Assembly (NCBI GenBank): GCA_903952435.1 | Contig: CAJBFN010000006.1 | Location: 1 to 51,979 of the forward strand | Length of the DNA stretch: 51,979 bases | Direction: 5' to 3' | Source of the DNA: an uncultured bacterium | Lineage (GTDB): Bacteria; Patescibacteriota; Saccharimonadia; Saccharimonadales; Saccharimonadaceae | Part shown: piece after piece, positions 26,628-34,553 of the stretch | Layout: the number at the start of each line of letters is the position of its first letter | How positions within the stretch are numbered: the first letter of the stretch is position 1 | Position numbers and translations under genes: made by a program | Notes under the pieces: generated by a model | Seen by the model: only the letters and a program-made list of their open reading frames with translations | Databases searched by the model: none | Told to the model about the DNA's origin: nothing

Positions 26628-27254
26628 ATGGCTGAATATGATTCACGCAAAAATTCTGGCCGACGCGAACAAGCGCCAGCCGAACCAAAACAGTTTGAGG
26701 AAATAGTCCTAAACGTTGATCGAGTTTCTCGTGTAGTTAAGGGTGGACGACGTTTTCGATTTAAAGCTCTTGTAGCTGTTGGTGATGGCAAAAATAAAAT
26801 TGGTGTTGGTGTCGCAAAAGGCGCCGATGTCCAAGCTGCTGTTTTAAAAGCAACCAATGTTGCTAAAAAGCAGATGGTAACGATTGCTACCCACAACGGT
26901 ACTATTCCTCATGAAGCAGAAGTTAAATTTACTGGTGCACATGTTCTACTTAAACCAGCTGCCCCTGGTACTGGTATTATCGCTGGTGGTGTTGTTCGAA
27001 CAATTATTGGCCTTACTGGTATTCGTGATTTAATGACTAAATCTTTAGGATCAACCAACAAAGTCAATATTGCCTACGCCACAATTAAAGCATTAGTTAG
27101 TATCGTTCCAAAAAGTCAGTGGCTAAATGTAAAGAAAAAAGCCGTAAAAGCTGAAGAAGTAGCTGAAACTGTCGTTGAGGTTTCTCCAATTGTTGAAAAA
27201 ACAAAAGCTAAAACAGTTAAAAAAGTATCGAAGAAAGTTTTGGAGACTAAGTAA
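26628..27254 (+). CDS. rpsE: 30S ribosomal protein S5
   Basis: 208 aa. Start at the ATG one base after the rplR stop. The core has VLNVDRVSRVVKGGRRFRFK, VGDGKNKIGVGVAKG and APGTGIIAGGVVRTI. A Lys/Val/Thr-rich tail of about 45 residues extends past the usual end. S5 is involved in fidelity and spectinomycin binding. The next gene is rplO; rpmD (L30), normally between them, is absent, which is a marker of CPR genomes. Confidence 0.97.
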   Translation: MAEYDSRKNSGRREQAPAEPKQFEEIVLNVDRVSRVVKGGRRFRFKALVAVGDGKNKIGVGVAKGADVQAAVLKATNVAKKQMVTIATHNGTIPHEAEVKFTGAHVLLKPAAPGTGIIAGGVVRTIIGLTGIRDLMTKSLGSTNKVNIAYATIKALVSIVPKSQWLNVKKKAVKAEEVAETVVEVSPIVEKTKAKTVKKVSKKVLETK

Positions 27255-27721
27255 TGAAATATAACGAATTACAAGTTACCGCTAATAAAAAAATCAAGCG
27301 AGTCGGCCGTGGTATTGCTGCTGGTCAAGGTAAAACTGCTGGTCGTGGTACAAAAGGTCAAAAAGCTAGGTCTGGTAAAAAACTTCGCGCAAGTTTCCAG
27401 GGTGGCTCAAGATCTCTAGTTACTGCAACTCCAAAAGGCAGTGGCTTTAAATCATTGAAGGCGCCTGCTCAAGTTGTTTATTTAGACCATCTAAACGCTT
27501 TTGATGGCAAGACGGCTGACAACTTTACTCTTTTCGAGGCTGGTTTAATCTCGTCTCCATACCAGGCCGTTAAAGTTATTCTTCGTGGTGAATTAATTAC
27601 AAAGATAACATTACATGTTTCTGGCGCTAGTAAAAGCGTACAAGCAGCTGTTGTTAAGAATGGTGGTACTTTCGTAAAGACCGCTACGCCTCTTAAAAAA
27701 GCCGTAAAAACAGAAAAGTAG
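27254..27721 (+). CDS. rplO: 50S ribosomal protein L15
   Basis: 155 aa. RVGRGIAAGQGKTAGRGTKG followed by QKARSG is the family signature; GSRSLVTATPKGSGFKS replaces the usual GGQMPLxRRLPKRGF, which is a more divergent version. The C-terminal VSGASKSVQAAVVKNGGT is standard. It directly follows rpsE with a one-base overlap. Confidence 0.95.
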   Translation: MKYNELQVTANKKIKRVGRGIAAGQGKTAGRGTKGQKARSGKKLRASFQGGSRSLVTATPKGSGFKSLKAPAQVVYLDHLNAFDGKTADNFTLFEAGLISSPYQAVKVILRGELITKITLHVSGASKSVQAAVVKNGGTFVKTATPLKKAVKTEK

Positions 27722-27772
27722 TATTATTATACTCATCGGGGTGTCACTAGACGCCCCTCCTGTGTAATAATA
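27722..27772 (+). other. Long stem-loop between rplO and secY
   Basis: Outer stem TATTATTATAC/GTGTAATAATA (27722-27732 and 27762-27772, one mismatch) and inner stem GGGGTGTC/GACGCCCC (27738-27745 and 27750-27757, one G-T pair) with loop ACTA. No T run follows. It begins right after the rplO stop codon and may be an RNA-processing or attenuation site that sets the secY level. Confidence 0.6.
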
Positions 27773-27794
27773 GATATACGAGAGAGGGTAAAAA

Positions 27795-29207
27795 ATGAAC
27801 TGGAAAGTAATTTTAAAATCATTAAAGAATCGTGATATGTTAAAGCGCCTGTTGGCGTTACTAGGAATTATAATCGCTTGCCGATTTTTGGCCCATATAC
27901 CAGTGCCACTTGCCGAGCCAACTCAATTAAAAGAGGTTATTAATGGTGTAATTGGTCAATCTGATTTTGGAGGATTTTTGAACTTGCTTTCAGGTGGAGC
28001 TTTGACGAGCTTTTCGATTATCCTTGTTGGTATGAGTCCATTTATCACTTCATCAATTATTACTCAGCTTCTAACTAAGGCTATTCCAAAACTAGAAGAG
28101 CTACACAAAGACGGTGAATCTGGCCGACGCAAAATTAATCAGTGGACTCGAATGATATCTGTTCCACTTGCGATCGTGCAATCAATTGCCTTTATTTATA
28201 TCTTGCGCCAAACAGTTTTGGCTGGCAGCACAACCACACTAGCTGACTCTTCGTTAATCGTCTGGGTTGTGGCCGTAGCTGCCATGAGCGCTGGTTCAAT
28301 CCTATTAATGTGGCTAGGTGAGTTAATCACCGAACAAGGTGTTGGTAATGGTATCAGCTTAATCATTTTTGCCGGTATCGTCAGCCAATTGCCTACGATG
28401 ATCGGCAGCCTTAGTACTTCATTATTTAATACCGCTAACGGTAGCTTAAATGTATTTAACTGGTTCACGGTACCTATAGACCCAACAACGGCCGCAGTTG
28501 CAGCTGGATTGATAGTAGCTTTCTTGTTGATTCTTTATATCCTAGTTAAAATTAACGAAGCTCAAAGAATTGTTACGATAAATTACGCCAAGCGCGTCCA
28601 TGGCAACAGCAGTTACGGTGGCATCAAAAGCATTCTGCCAATTAAACTAATCGCCGCCAATGTTATCCCAATTATCTTTGCGGTGGCATTTTTATCACTA
28701 CCAGCCTTTGTCGGCCAATTATTAAAATCTATGAACAATGCCAACTATATGGGTATTGCTAACAATCTTATATCTTGGTTCCAAGCTCCAAGCCCAGGCT
28801 CATTTACTGGTGGAACTGCTCAGGCATTTATCTATCCAGCTGCTTATTTCGTGCTAGTCATTCTGTTTACGTATTTTTACACTGGTATCGTCTTTAACTC
28901 AAACGAAATTGCCGAAAACCTACAAAAACAAGGTGGCTTTATCGAAGGCGTCAGACCTGGCATACAGACCGAAAAATATCTTAGCAGTACAGTTAACCGA
29001 TTAACATTATTTGGCTCACTAGCGCTTGGCCTGATAGCCATACTGCCATTTATAGGTGAATATTTAATGTTTAATATTGCTGGCATCACCGGCAGTAAAT
29101 TAGCTATTAGCGGTACGGGGCTGTTAATTGTCGTATCTGTTGCACTTGAATCACTACGCCAAATCAACTCTCGCGCCCTAATGGTCACTTACGACGACTA
29201 TAAATAG
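27795..29207 (+). CDS. secY: Protein translocase subunit SecY
   Basis: 470 aa with ten predicted membrane helices. The plug region FLNLLSGGALTSFSIILVGM, SSIITQLL and GVGNGISLIIFAGIVS are typical, as is the C-terminal VEGVRPG-like FIEGVRPGIQTEKYL loop that contacts SecA. GAGAGAGGG precedes the ATG. The genes usually behind secY (adk, map) are missing. An extra periplasmic loop of about 25 residues lies between helices 7 and 8 (NNANYMGIANNLISWF...). Confidence 0.97.
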   Translation: MNWKVILKSLKNRDMLKRLLALLGIIIACRFLAHIPVPLAEPTQLKEVINGVIGQSDFGGFLNLLSGGALTSFSIILVGMSPFITSSIITQLLTKAIPKLEELHKDGESGRRKINQWTRMISVPLAIVQSIAFIYILRQTVLAGSTTTLADSSLIVWVVAVAAMSAGSILLMWLGELITEQGVGNGISLIIFAGIVSQLPTMIGSLSTSLFNTANGSLNVFNWFTVPIDPTTAAVAAGLIVAFLLILYILVKINEAQRIVTINYAKRVHGNSSYGGIKSILPIKLIAANVIPIIFAVAFLSLPAFVGQLLKSMNNANYMGIANNLISWFQAPSPGSFTGGTAQAFIYPAAYFVLVILFTYFYTGIVFNSNEIAENLQKQGGFIEGVRPGIQTEKYLSSTVNRLTLFGSLALGLIAILPFIGEYLMFNIAGITGSKLAISGTGLLIVVSVALESLRQINSRALMVTYDDYK

Positions 29208-29286
29208 CAAGTAGATTATAGAATAGATCTTATTAATTAATGAGAATATATTGATTAGTAGGCTAGGTGTTTTTGTTTAAGTTTAT

Positions 29287-29316
29287 TTGACAAGCTTTTT
29301 GGTTTTGCGATATAAT
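29287..29316 (+). promoter_or_regulatory. Promoter P1 upstream of infA
   Basis: TTGACA (29287-29292), 18-bp spacer, TATAAT (29311-29316): consensus in both boxes. The leader would be about 90 nt. Confidence 0.65.
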
Positions 29317-29368
29317 AAAAATACAATCAAATCGACACAGTAACGTCGTTATTATGTTAATTTTACTC

Positions 29369-29397
29369 TTTACGCTATCTTAATTTTGGTGTATAAT
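29369..29397 (+). promoter_or_regulatory. Promoter P2 upstream of infA
   Basis: TTTACG (29369-29374), 17-bp spacer, TATAAT (29392-29397). The start would be only about 9 nt before the infA ATG, so this transcript has almost no leader and no Shine-Dalgarno site. Confidence 0.6.
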
Positions 29398-29412
29398 CAT
29401 TTATTGTAACCT

Positions 29413-29637
29413 ATGGTCAATCAAAAAGAAGTAATTAAATTGCAAGGTAAGGTGGTGGAATCACTGCCTAATACTCAATTTAAGGTAGAACTTGAGAATG
29501 GCCACAATATAATCGCTCATATTTCTGGTAAAATGCGCAAGCATTATATCCGACTTGTGCCAGGCGATAAGGTGGAAGTCGAGTTGACTCCTTACGATCT
29601 TAGTAAGGGAAGAATCGCTTTCCGCCTAAAAGATTAA
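29413..29637 (+). CDS. infA: Translation initiation factor IF-1
   Basis: 74 aa, normal length. OB-fold with [39 protein letters not shown]-type core ([17 protein letters not shown]) and [18 protein letters not shown]. It occludes the ribosomal A site during initiation. No Shine-Dalgarno site precedes the ATG; the nearest -10 box ends 15 nt upstream. It heads the alpha operon here. Confidence 0.97.
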   Translation: MVNQKEVIKLQGKVVESLPNTQFKVELENGHNIIAHISGKMRKHYIRLVPGDKVEVELTPYDLSKGRIAFRLKD

Positions 29638-29679
29638 TTATTATTAACTAAACATAGGTAAGGAGTTTTTTAAACGCTT

Positions 29680-29796
29680 ATGAAAGTTCGTGCAAGTGTA
29701 AAAAAAATTAGTCCTGATGACCAGTTGGTTCGCCGCAAAGGTGTCCTTCGTGTTATCAATAAGAAAAAACCTAAAAACAAGCAAAGGCAGGGTTAA
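29680..29796 (+). CDS. rpmJ: 50S ribosomal protein L36, zinc-free form
   Basis: 38 aa. [10 protein letters not shown] is standard, but the zinc ligands are gone: the usual ICPKC reads ISPDD, and the C-terminal Cys and His positions read [14 protein letters not shown]. No cysteine or histidine is present. AAGGAG lies 12-15 nt before the ATG. rpsM starts two bases after the stop. Confidence 0.95.
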   Translation: MKVRASVKKISPDDQLVRRKGVLRVINKKKPKNKQRQG

Positions 29797-29798
29797 GA

Positions 29799-30185
29799 AT
29801 GGCTCGAATCTCTGGGGTAACTATCCCATCAGAAAAGCAAATTCAGATCGCTTTGACGTATATTTACGGCATCGGTCCAAAATTTGCATCTAGCATCCTT
29901 GCGGCGGCTAAAGTCGAGCCGACCACTCGGGTGAAAGATCTCACCGAGGCTGAAGAACAACGCATCCGCGACGTAATCGATAAAGATTACGTGACTGAGG
30001 GCGATTTACAGCGTCAAGTAACAAATAATATTAAGCGCATTAAAGACATTAGCTCATACCGCGGATTGCGTCACAAAGCTGGCTTGCCAGTTCGAGGACA
30101 ACGAACCCGTACGAATGCACGAACTCGTAAAGGTAAAGCAGTAACAGTTGGCGGCACACAGAAAAAAGCCGCAACTAAGACATAG
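29799..30185 (+). CDS. rpsM: 30S ribosomal protein S13
   Basis: 128 aa. [26 protein letters not shown]-type start (short form [13 protein letters not shown]), the H2TH-like region, and the basic tail [28 protein letters not shown]. It bridges to the large subunit and contacts the P-site tRNA. Two bases after rpmJ. Confidence 0.98.
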   Translation: MARISGVTIPSEKQIQIALTYIYGIGPKFASSILAAAKVEPTTRVKDLTEAEEQRIRDVIDKDYVTEGDLQRQVTNNIKRIKDISSYRGLRHKAGLPVRGQRTRTNARTRKGKAVTVGGTQKKAATKT

Positions 30186-30198
30186 AAAGGACTAGATT

Positions 30199-30597
30199 AT
30201 GGCAGATGTAAAAACTACGACCAATACTAAGAAAAAACAACGCCGATCAGTTCCTGCTGGTCAACTTCACATTCAAGCAACCTTTAATAATACGATTGTT
30301 ACATTTACCGATAAAAAGGGAAATGTTTTGACAACCTCTAGCGCTGGAGCAAATGGCTTTCGCGGTAGCAAAAAAGGTACTGCATATGCATCACAAATCG
30401 CAGCTGAAAAAGTCGCTGAAGCGGCTAAAACTCAGTTTGGCGCAAAATCAGTTGAAGTATTCGTCAAAGGCGTAGGCCTTGGACGTGATGCAGCAATTCG
30501 TGCAATGAGCAGTTTTGAAATTGCAGTCGATGGTATCAAAGATGTAACCGGCATCCCACATGGTGGTGTTCGTCCACGTAAAGCGAGAAGGGCATAA
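30199..30597 (+). CDS. rpsK: 30S ribosomal protein S11
   Basis: 132 aa. LHIQATFNNTIVTFTDKKGN, SAGANGFRGSKKGTAYASQ and the C-terminal GIPHGGVRPRKARRA are the family blocks (usual PHNGCRPPKRRRV). It forms the platform that contacts the Shine-Dalgarno helix. AAAGGA before the ATG; one base to rpsD. Confidence 0.98.
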   Translation: MADVKTTTNTKKKQRRSVPAGQLHIQATFNNTIVTFTDKKGNVLTTSSAGANGFRGSKKGTAYASQIAAEKVAEAAKTQFGAKSVEVFVKGVGLGRDAAIRAMSSFEIAVDGIKDVTGIPHGGVRPRKARRA

Positions 30598-30598
30598 T

Positions 30599-31225
30599 AT
30601 GGCACGAGATGTTTCTCCTATAGTTAAACAAAGTCGTCGAGAAGGCTACGCCCTTCATCCAAAGGCGCATAAAATCATGGCTAAAAAGACCGGTATCCCT
30701 GGTCAACACGCTCATGGTCGTGCTAATAAAGGTAGTTTGTATTTAACACAGCTACGCGAAAAGCAAAAAGTCCGCCGAACTTACGGCCTACTTGAAAAGC
30801 AATTTGCAAAATTAATGATCGAAGCTAGCCGTTTAAGCGGTAATAGTGTAATGCCAGGTGAAATGTTGCTTCAGCTACTTGAACGACGCATGGATAACGC
30901 AGTTTATCGTGCTGGTTTTGCAACTAGCCGACGTGCAGCTCGCCAATTGGTTGGCCACGGACATTTTATGTTAAACGGTCTTCGTGTTGATATCCCATCA
31001 ATCCGACTAAAACCAGGCGATGAAATCGTCGTTCGACCAAAAAGTGCAAAATCTGGCTATTTCAGCCAAATGGATGAGATAGCTAAAAACACTTTTCAAC
31101 AGCCTTTAAGCTGGTTGAAAAGCAATGACAAAAAATTAACTATTACTATCACCGGTCTGCCAACTCGCGATGAAGCCGAAGCAGATATTAAAGAACAATT
31201 AATCGTTGAGTATTACTCACGCTAA
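30599..31225 (+). CDS. rpsD: 30S ribosomal protein S4, zinc-free form
   Basis: 208 aa. Start at the ATG one base after the rpsK stop. The N-terminal zinc module of some S4 proteins (CxxCRREG and a CxxxxC pair) is absent: the segment reads VKQSRREGYALHPKAHKIM, without cysteine, as in E. coli. QLREKQKVRRTYG and the S4 RNA-binding domain NAVYRAGFATSRRAARQLVG are intact. A short insertion near residues 155-170 (KSGYFSQMDEIAKN) is unlike E. coli. S4 nucleates 30S assembly. Confidence 0.97.
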   Translation: MARDVSPIVKQSRREGYALHPKAHKIMAKKTGIPGQHAHGRANKGSLYLTQLREKQKVRRTYGLLEKQFAKLMIEASRLSGNSVMPGEMLLQLLERRMDNAVYRAGFATSRRAARQLVGHGHFMLNGLRVDIPSIRLKPGDEIVVRPKSAKSGYFSQMDEIAKNTFQQPLSWLKSNDKKLTITITGLPTRDEAEADIKEQLIVEYYSR

Positions 31226-31246
31226 AGGGTAAAGGAGCCTAAACTA

Positions 31247-32170
31247 ATGACAAAAGTTATTCACAACCCAGCACTTGCAAACATCGATGAACACGATGCT
31301 AACAGCGCAACATTCAATATTGAGCCTTTACATGCCGGCTATGGTAATACTCTGGGAAATAGTTTCAGACGAGTATTACTTTCAAGTATCGAAGGTGCTG
31401 CAATCACAGCTTTTCGTATTGAGGGCGCAACTCATGAATTCACAACTATTCCCGGTGTTCGTGAAGATGTAGTAGACATTATGTTGAATATCAAAAATAT
31501 TCGACTAAAATGTTTTAGCGACGAACCAGTCGAGCTTCGTTTAGAGAAAAAAGGCGCTGGCGTTGTAACCGCTGGTGATATTAAAACTACAGCCGATGTT
31601 GAAGTTGTAAACCCAGACCAAGTTATTTGTAACATCGATGATCCAAAAAAATCAGTCATGATTGATATGGTTGTCGAATCTGGCCGTGGTTACCAAACTA
31701 TCGAAATCTCAAGCAGCAAACGACTACACAGCGACATGATTGCAGTTGATGCAATTTTTAGCCCAGTTTTGCGCGTTCGCTACAAAATCGAAGGTACTCG
31801 CGTTGGTCAAGAAACTAATCTTGATAAGTTAATCATCACTGTCGAGACCGACGGATCGATTTCACCACGTGATGCATTTGAACAAGCTGCTGCTATCTTA
31901 GTAAACCAATATACCGCGCTTGCTGGTTCAACTATCGTTGCCTCGGCGCCTGCATTAGGTCAAGATAAAAATGATGATGATAGCGAACTAAATACTCCTA
32001 TCGAGGAACTAAACTTAACTGCTCGCACCGCAAATGCTTTAATCAACAACGAAATCCGCACAGTCCACGACCTTGTAACGCTTAGCGAACAAGATTTGCG
32101 CGAACTTAAAGGTTTTGGATCAAAAGCACTTGACGAGGTCAAAGAGAAATTGGCGGAATTGGAAATTTAA
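31247..32170 (+). CDS. rpoA: DNA-directed RNA polymerase alpha subunit
   Basis: 307 aa. The N-terminal dimerisation domain has GYGNTLGNSFRRVLLSSIEG and REDVVDIMLNIKN. After an acidic linker (GQDKNDDDSE) the C-terminal domain IEELNLTARTANALINNEIR is present; the arginine equal to E. coli R265, which contacts UP elements and activators, is kept. UP-element or activator use is therefore possible. It lies between rpsD and rplQ, as in other alpha operons. Confidence 0.98.
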   Translation: MTKVIHNPALANIDEHDANSATFNIEPLHAGYGNTLGNSFRRVLLSSIEGAAITAFRIEGATHEFTTIPGVREDVVDIMLNIKNIRLKCFSDEPVELRLEKKGAGVVTAGDIKTTADVEVVNPDQVICNIDDPKKSVMIDMVVESGRGYQTIEISSSKRLHSDMIAVDAIFSPVLRVRYKIEGTRVGQETNLDKLIITVETDGSISPRDAFEQAAAILVNQYTALAGSTIVASAPALGQDKNDDDSELNTPIEELNLTARTANALINNEIRTVHDLVTLSEQDLRELKGFGSKALDEVKEKLAELEI

Positions 32171-32172
32171 TT

Positions 32173-32604
32173 ATGCATAGACACGGATATATAGGACGCA
32201 AATTTGGTCGCGAATGCGATCAACGAAGCGCGCTAATCAAAGGCTTGGCAACAAGCTTGGTTATGCATGGCAAAATCGAAACTACTTTGCCAAAAGCCAA
32301 AGAACTTGTTCGTTATATCGAAAAGCTAATCACAAAGGCTAAAAAAGGTGATTTACATAATCGTCGTATGGTTATTGCAGGTCTAAGCACGCAAGAAGCT
32401 GCCTTTAGGTTAGTAGATGTAATTGCACCTCAACTAGCTGGCCGCGTAAGTGGTCATATACGAGTTGAACGTACAGACGTACGAGTTGGCGATGGCACTC
32501 AAATGGCAATAATTGAATTTGTTGACCAGATTAAAGAAGCAGAAGAAAAAGTTGAAGCCAAAGAGGCTAAACCCTCAGTCGCTAAAACCAAGGAGAACAA
32601 ATAA
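32173..32604 (+). CDS. rplQ: 50S ribosomal protein L17
   Basis: 143 aa. HRHGYIGRKFGRECDQRSAL and RYIEKLITKAKKGDLHNRR are typical (usual HRKLGRxxxHRxALL). The tail of about 25 residues is rich in Glu, Lys and Ala and exceeds the E. coli length. Two bases after rpoA; overlaps rplM by one base. Confidence 0.96.
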   Translation: MHRHGYIGRKFGRECDQRSALIKGLATSLVMHGKIETTLPKAKELVRYIEKLITKAKKGDLHNRRMVIAGLSTQEAAFRLVDVIAPQLAGRVSGHIRVERTDVRVGDGTQMAIIEFVDQIKEAEEKVEAKEAKPSVAKTKENK

Positions 32605-33047
32605 TGTCTGTTAACGCTAAAACCTACTCACAAAAATCAACCGAAGTTACCAGGCGCTGGATATTAGTTGACGCATCTTCTGCCACTTTAGGCCGAGTCG
32701 CAACAACCATCGCTAAATACTTGATTGGCAAATACAAACCAACTTACACCCCGCACACTGATGCTGGTGATTATGTTGTCGTTATAAATGCCGAAAAAGT
32801 TGTTGTAACTGGCGAAAAAGAAACCGACAAGATGTATTATAATCACTCTGGCTTTCCAGGCGGCATGACTAAGACCCCACTAGGCAAAATGCGTGCTAAA
32901 TTCCCAGAGCGAATTATTGAAGAAGCTGTTAAAGGCATGATTCCTCGCAACAAACTAGCTGCTGAACGACTAGGTCGTCTGCGCGTCTTTGTTGGCGAAA
33001 ATCACGCCCACACCGCTCAGACCCCCGAGAAAGTAGAGGTTAAATAA
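32604..33047 (+). CDS. rplM: 50S ribosomal protein L13
   Basis: 147 aa. RRWILVDASSATLGRVATTI, KYKPTYTPHTDAGDYVVVIN and KTDKMYYNHSG-like TDKMYYNHSGFPGGMTKTP are the family blocks, then MIPRNKLAAERLGRLRVF. It is an early assembly protein. It forms the usual pair with rpsI. Confidence 0.98.
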   Translation: MSVNAKTYSQKSTEVTRRWILVDASSATLGRVATTIAKYLIGKYKPTYTPHTDAGDYVVVINAEKVVVTGEKETDKMYYNHSGFPGGMTKTPLGKMRAKFPERIIEEAVKGMIPRNKLAAERLGRLRVFVGENHAHTAQTPEKVEVK

Positions 33048-33048
33048 T

Positions 33049-33453
33049 ATGGCCGACACAAAAGCAAAATATTTTTACGGACTTGGACGACGCAAAAGCG
33101 CAACCGCTAGCGCTCGTTTATACGCCGGTAAAGGTAAAATCACAATTAATGATAAACCTGCGGCTGAATATCTAAACGAGAATAAAACTCAGTTAGCTGA
33201 GATTACCGACCCACTAGCGCTAGTAAGCAAACAATCAGATTTTGATGTTACTATTCTAGTAAAAGGTGGCGGTCTAGCTGGCCAGGTTGATGCTATTAAA
33301 TTAGCTATCGCAAAGGCTTTGATTGTTGGATTTAGCGACCTACGACCAGTTCTTAAAAAAGCTGATATGTTAGAGCGCGATTCTCGCGAAAAAGAACGCA
33401 AGAAATACGGTCTGCGATCTGCTCGCAAACGCGAACAGTTTAGCAAACGTTAA
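33049..33453 (+). CDS. rpsI: 30S ribosomal protein S9
   Basis: 134 aa. FYGLGRRKSATASARLYAGK at the start; the C-terminal tail KKYGLRSARKREQFSKR ends with the basic residues that touch the P-site tRNA (usual KxRxxxQFSKR). Last gene of a cluster of 29 genes read in one direction from rplC, followed by a terminator. Confidence 0.98.
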   Translation: MADTKAKYFYGLGRRKSATASARLYAGKGKITINDKPAAEYLNENKTQLAEITDPLALVSKQSDFDVTILVKGGGLAGQVDAIKLAIAKALIVGFSDLRPVLKKADMLERDSREKERKKYGLRSARKREQFSKR

Positions 33454-33464
33454 CCAAATAAATA

Positions 33465-33490
33465 AGCCCTGGATAAATCCAGGGCTTTTT
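33465..33490 (+). terminator. Terminator of the ribosomal protein cluster
   Basis: Perfect 10-bp stem AGCCCTGGAT/ATCCAGGGCT (33465-33474 and 33477-33486) followed by TTTTT. Confidence 0.9.
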
Positions 33491-33509
33491 GGTTAGCATA
33501 ATCAGATTA

Positions 33510-34268
33510 TTAGTTTGGAAGAAAAACCTTCCTGTATAAAGTTTGCGTCGATTCCGGCAGGTTATCAAGCCCAAGTCTTTCAACAAGCTTTTTGACAAAC
33601 ATACAACCGGTGCACTCCTTATCATCGCACGCAGCGCCGTAACCGATAATCTTCTCCAAAGCCATAACAGGCGCGGACCACTCTGTTAATAGAGGCTTTA
33701 TTGAAGACATATCAAAGTTTATTGTGCCCGTCATAACGGACATAACCTCAACATTATCTTTAAAATAATCAACCCTATCCATTAATGCAATTAAGGCATC
33801 AATAGGTGTTGTTATCTCACCATTAACCGTGAACTTGTTTTGGCTAATTATGAATACGGTAGGTCTTGTTGATTGCCACCACGAAACAAAAGATTCCGAA
33901 AAAACATTCATACCTGCAAGATCGATAAATTTTTCAATGAAATATCGTCCTTTGCAATTTTCGTTACCACAATTTTTGTGTTCGCGAAACGAGTCCATCA
34001 AACCTTTTTCAAGCTTCTCAATACCGAACTCGCCCACAATAGACTTAATTGTGTTTGCGACTAAGATTTTTTTATTGTCCTCAGAGTCTTCGACCTCATC
34101 ATAGTCACCCACAAATTGCGCAATACGAATCATGACACGATCAGGCCCTACTATGCTCTCAATAATCATCCCCAAACCGCCTAAGCCAAGCACAAAACCC
34201 CTGTTGCCAAATATGGCCTCAAATAGAGAATCGTCCTTTTCTTTGTTGTTTTCTCCGTTTTTTCCCAT
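33510..34268 (-). CDS. Unknown protein with a duplicated cysteine module
   Basis: 252 aa, not recognised. Start: AAGGAGG lies 8 nt before the ATG at 34268; an earlier in-frame ATG at 34307 has no site. A glycine-rich stretch FVLGLGGLGMIIESIVG (residues 25-40) may be membrane-interacting. Two similar modules are seen: C100-x4-C105-x-G-x2-F-I-x-K-F-I and C214-x4-C219-x-G-C-x-F-V-x-K-L-V, each followed by a Leu/Ala-Gly turn; they look like an internal duplication and could bind metal or form disulfides. The gene lies between rpsI and the transposon, with a long leader that contains repeat element A3 and a CCTCCTT complementary to its own ribosome site. Confidence 0.65.
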   Translation of the reverse strand: MGKNGENNKEKDDSLFEAIFGNRGFVLGLGGLGMIIESIVGPDRVMIRIAQFVGDYDEVEDSEDNKKILVANTIKSIVGEFGIEKLEKGLMDSFREHKNCGNENCKGRYFIEKFIDLAGMNVFSESFVSWWQSTRPTVFIISQNKFTVNGEITTPIDALIALMDRVDYFKDNVEVMSVMTGTINFDMSSIKPLLTEWSAPVMALEKIIGYGAACDDKECTGCMFVKKLVERLGLDNLPESTQTLYRKVFLPN

Positions 34269-34450
34269 TTTTATTTCCTCCTTATAATCTTCGGCCGAGT
34301 CGGCCATAATTTTTGCCGATCCCGAAAATAATTCAGGAGCAGCGCAATACTAATTTTTATAAATTAATAATGCGCCACCCCTAAAGGAGGAAAAGAATAA
34401 ATAATCTGATTTATTAATGACCGATTAGCTATTAATAACAACTATATCTT
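34269..34450 (-). promoter_or_regulatory. Long structured leader of the 33510-34268 gene
   Basis: Predicted leader of about 180 nt. It contains CCTCCTT (34393-34387 on the minus strand), an exact complement of the gene's AAGGAGG site, and between them an imperfect hairpin with ends GCGCA/TGCGC (34346-34379). Masking of the ribosome site by the distal complement is a simple model for control. No known riboswitch recognised. Confidence 0.4.
34400..34426 (-). repeat. Conserved leader element A3
   Basis: Plus-strand AATAATCTGATTTATTAATG, then ACCGATT. It matches elements at 10298-10324 (23 of 27) and 10950-10976 (about 21 of 27), both also upstream of minus-strand genes. A short inverted partner TCAGATTATTA lies at 33502-33512 across the stop codon of this gene. 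Confidence 0.6.
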
Positions 34451-34454
34451 TGTT

Positions 34455-34483
34455 ATATTAGCATAAATGGTTTAGTATGTCAA
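34455..34483 (-). promoter_or_regulatory. Promoter of the 33510-34268 gene
   Basis: Minus strand: TTGACA (34483-34478), 17-bp spacer, TAATAT (34460-34455). The -35 box ends five bases from the transposon's target duplication, so the insertion just missed it. Confidence 0.6.
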
Positions 34484-34487
34484 TATA

Positions 34488-34495
34488 CGAACGGT
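34488..34495 (+). repeat. Target site duplication, left copy
   Basis: CGAACGGT, directly next to the left terminal inverted repeat; identical to 37305-37312. Confidence 0.85.
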
Positions 34496-34522
34496 GGAGA
34501 CTATCCCCTCATAGCAAGTAAG
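34496..34522 (+). repeat. Left terminal inverted repeat
   Basis: 27 bp from GGAGACTATCCCC to AGCAAGTAAG; one mismatch (C at position 15) to the right end. Confidence 0.85.
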
Positions 34523-34553
34523 TGTAATTCATTTATAGGTGTATAATATAAAT

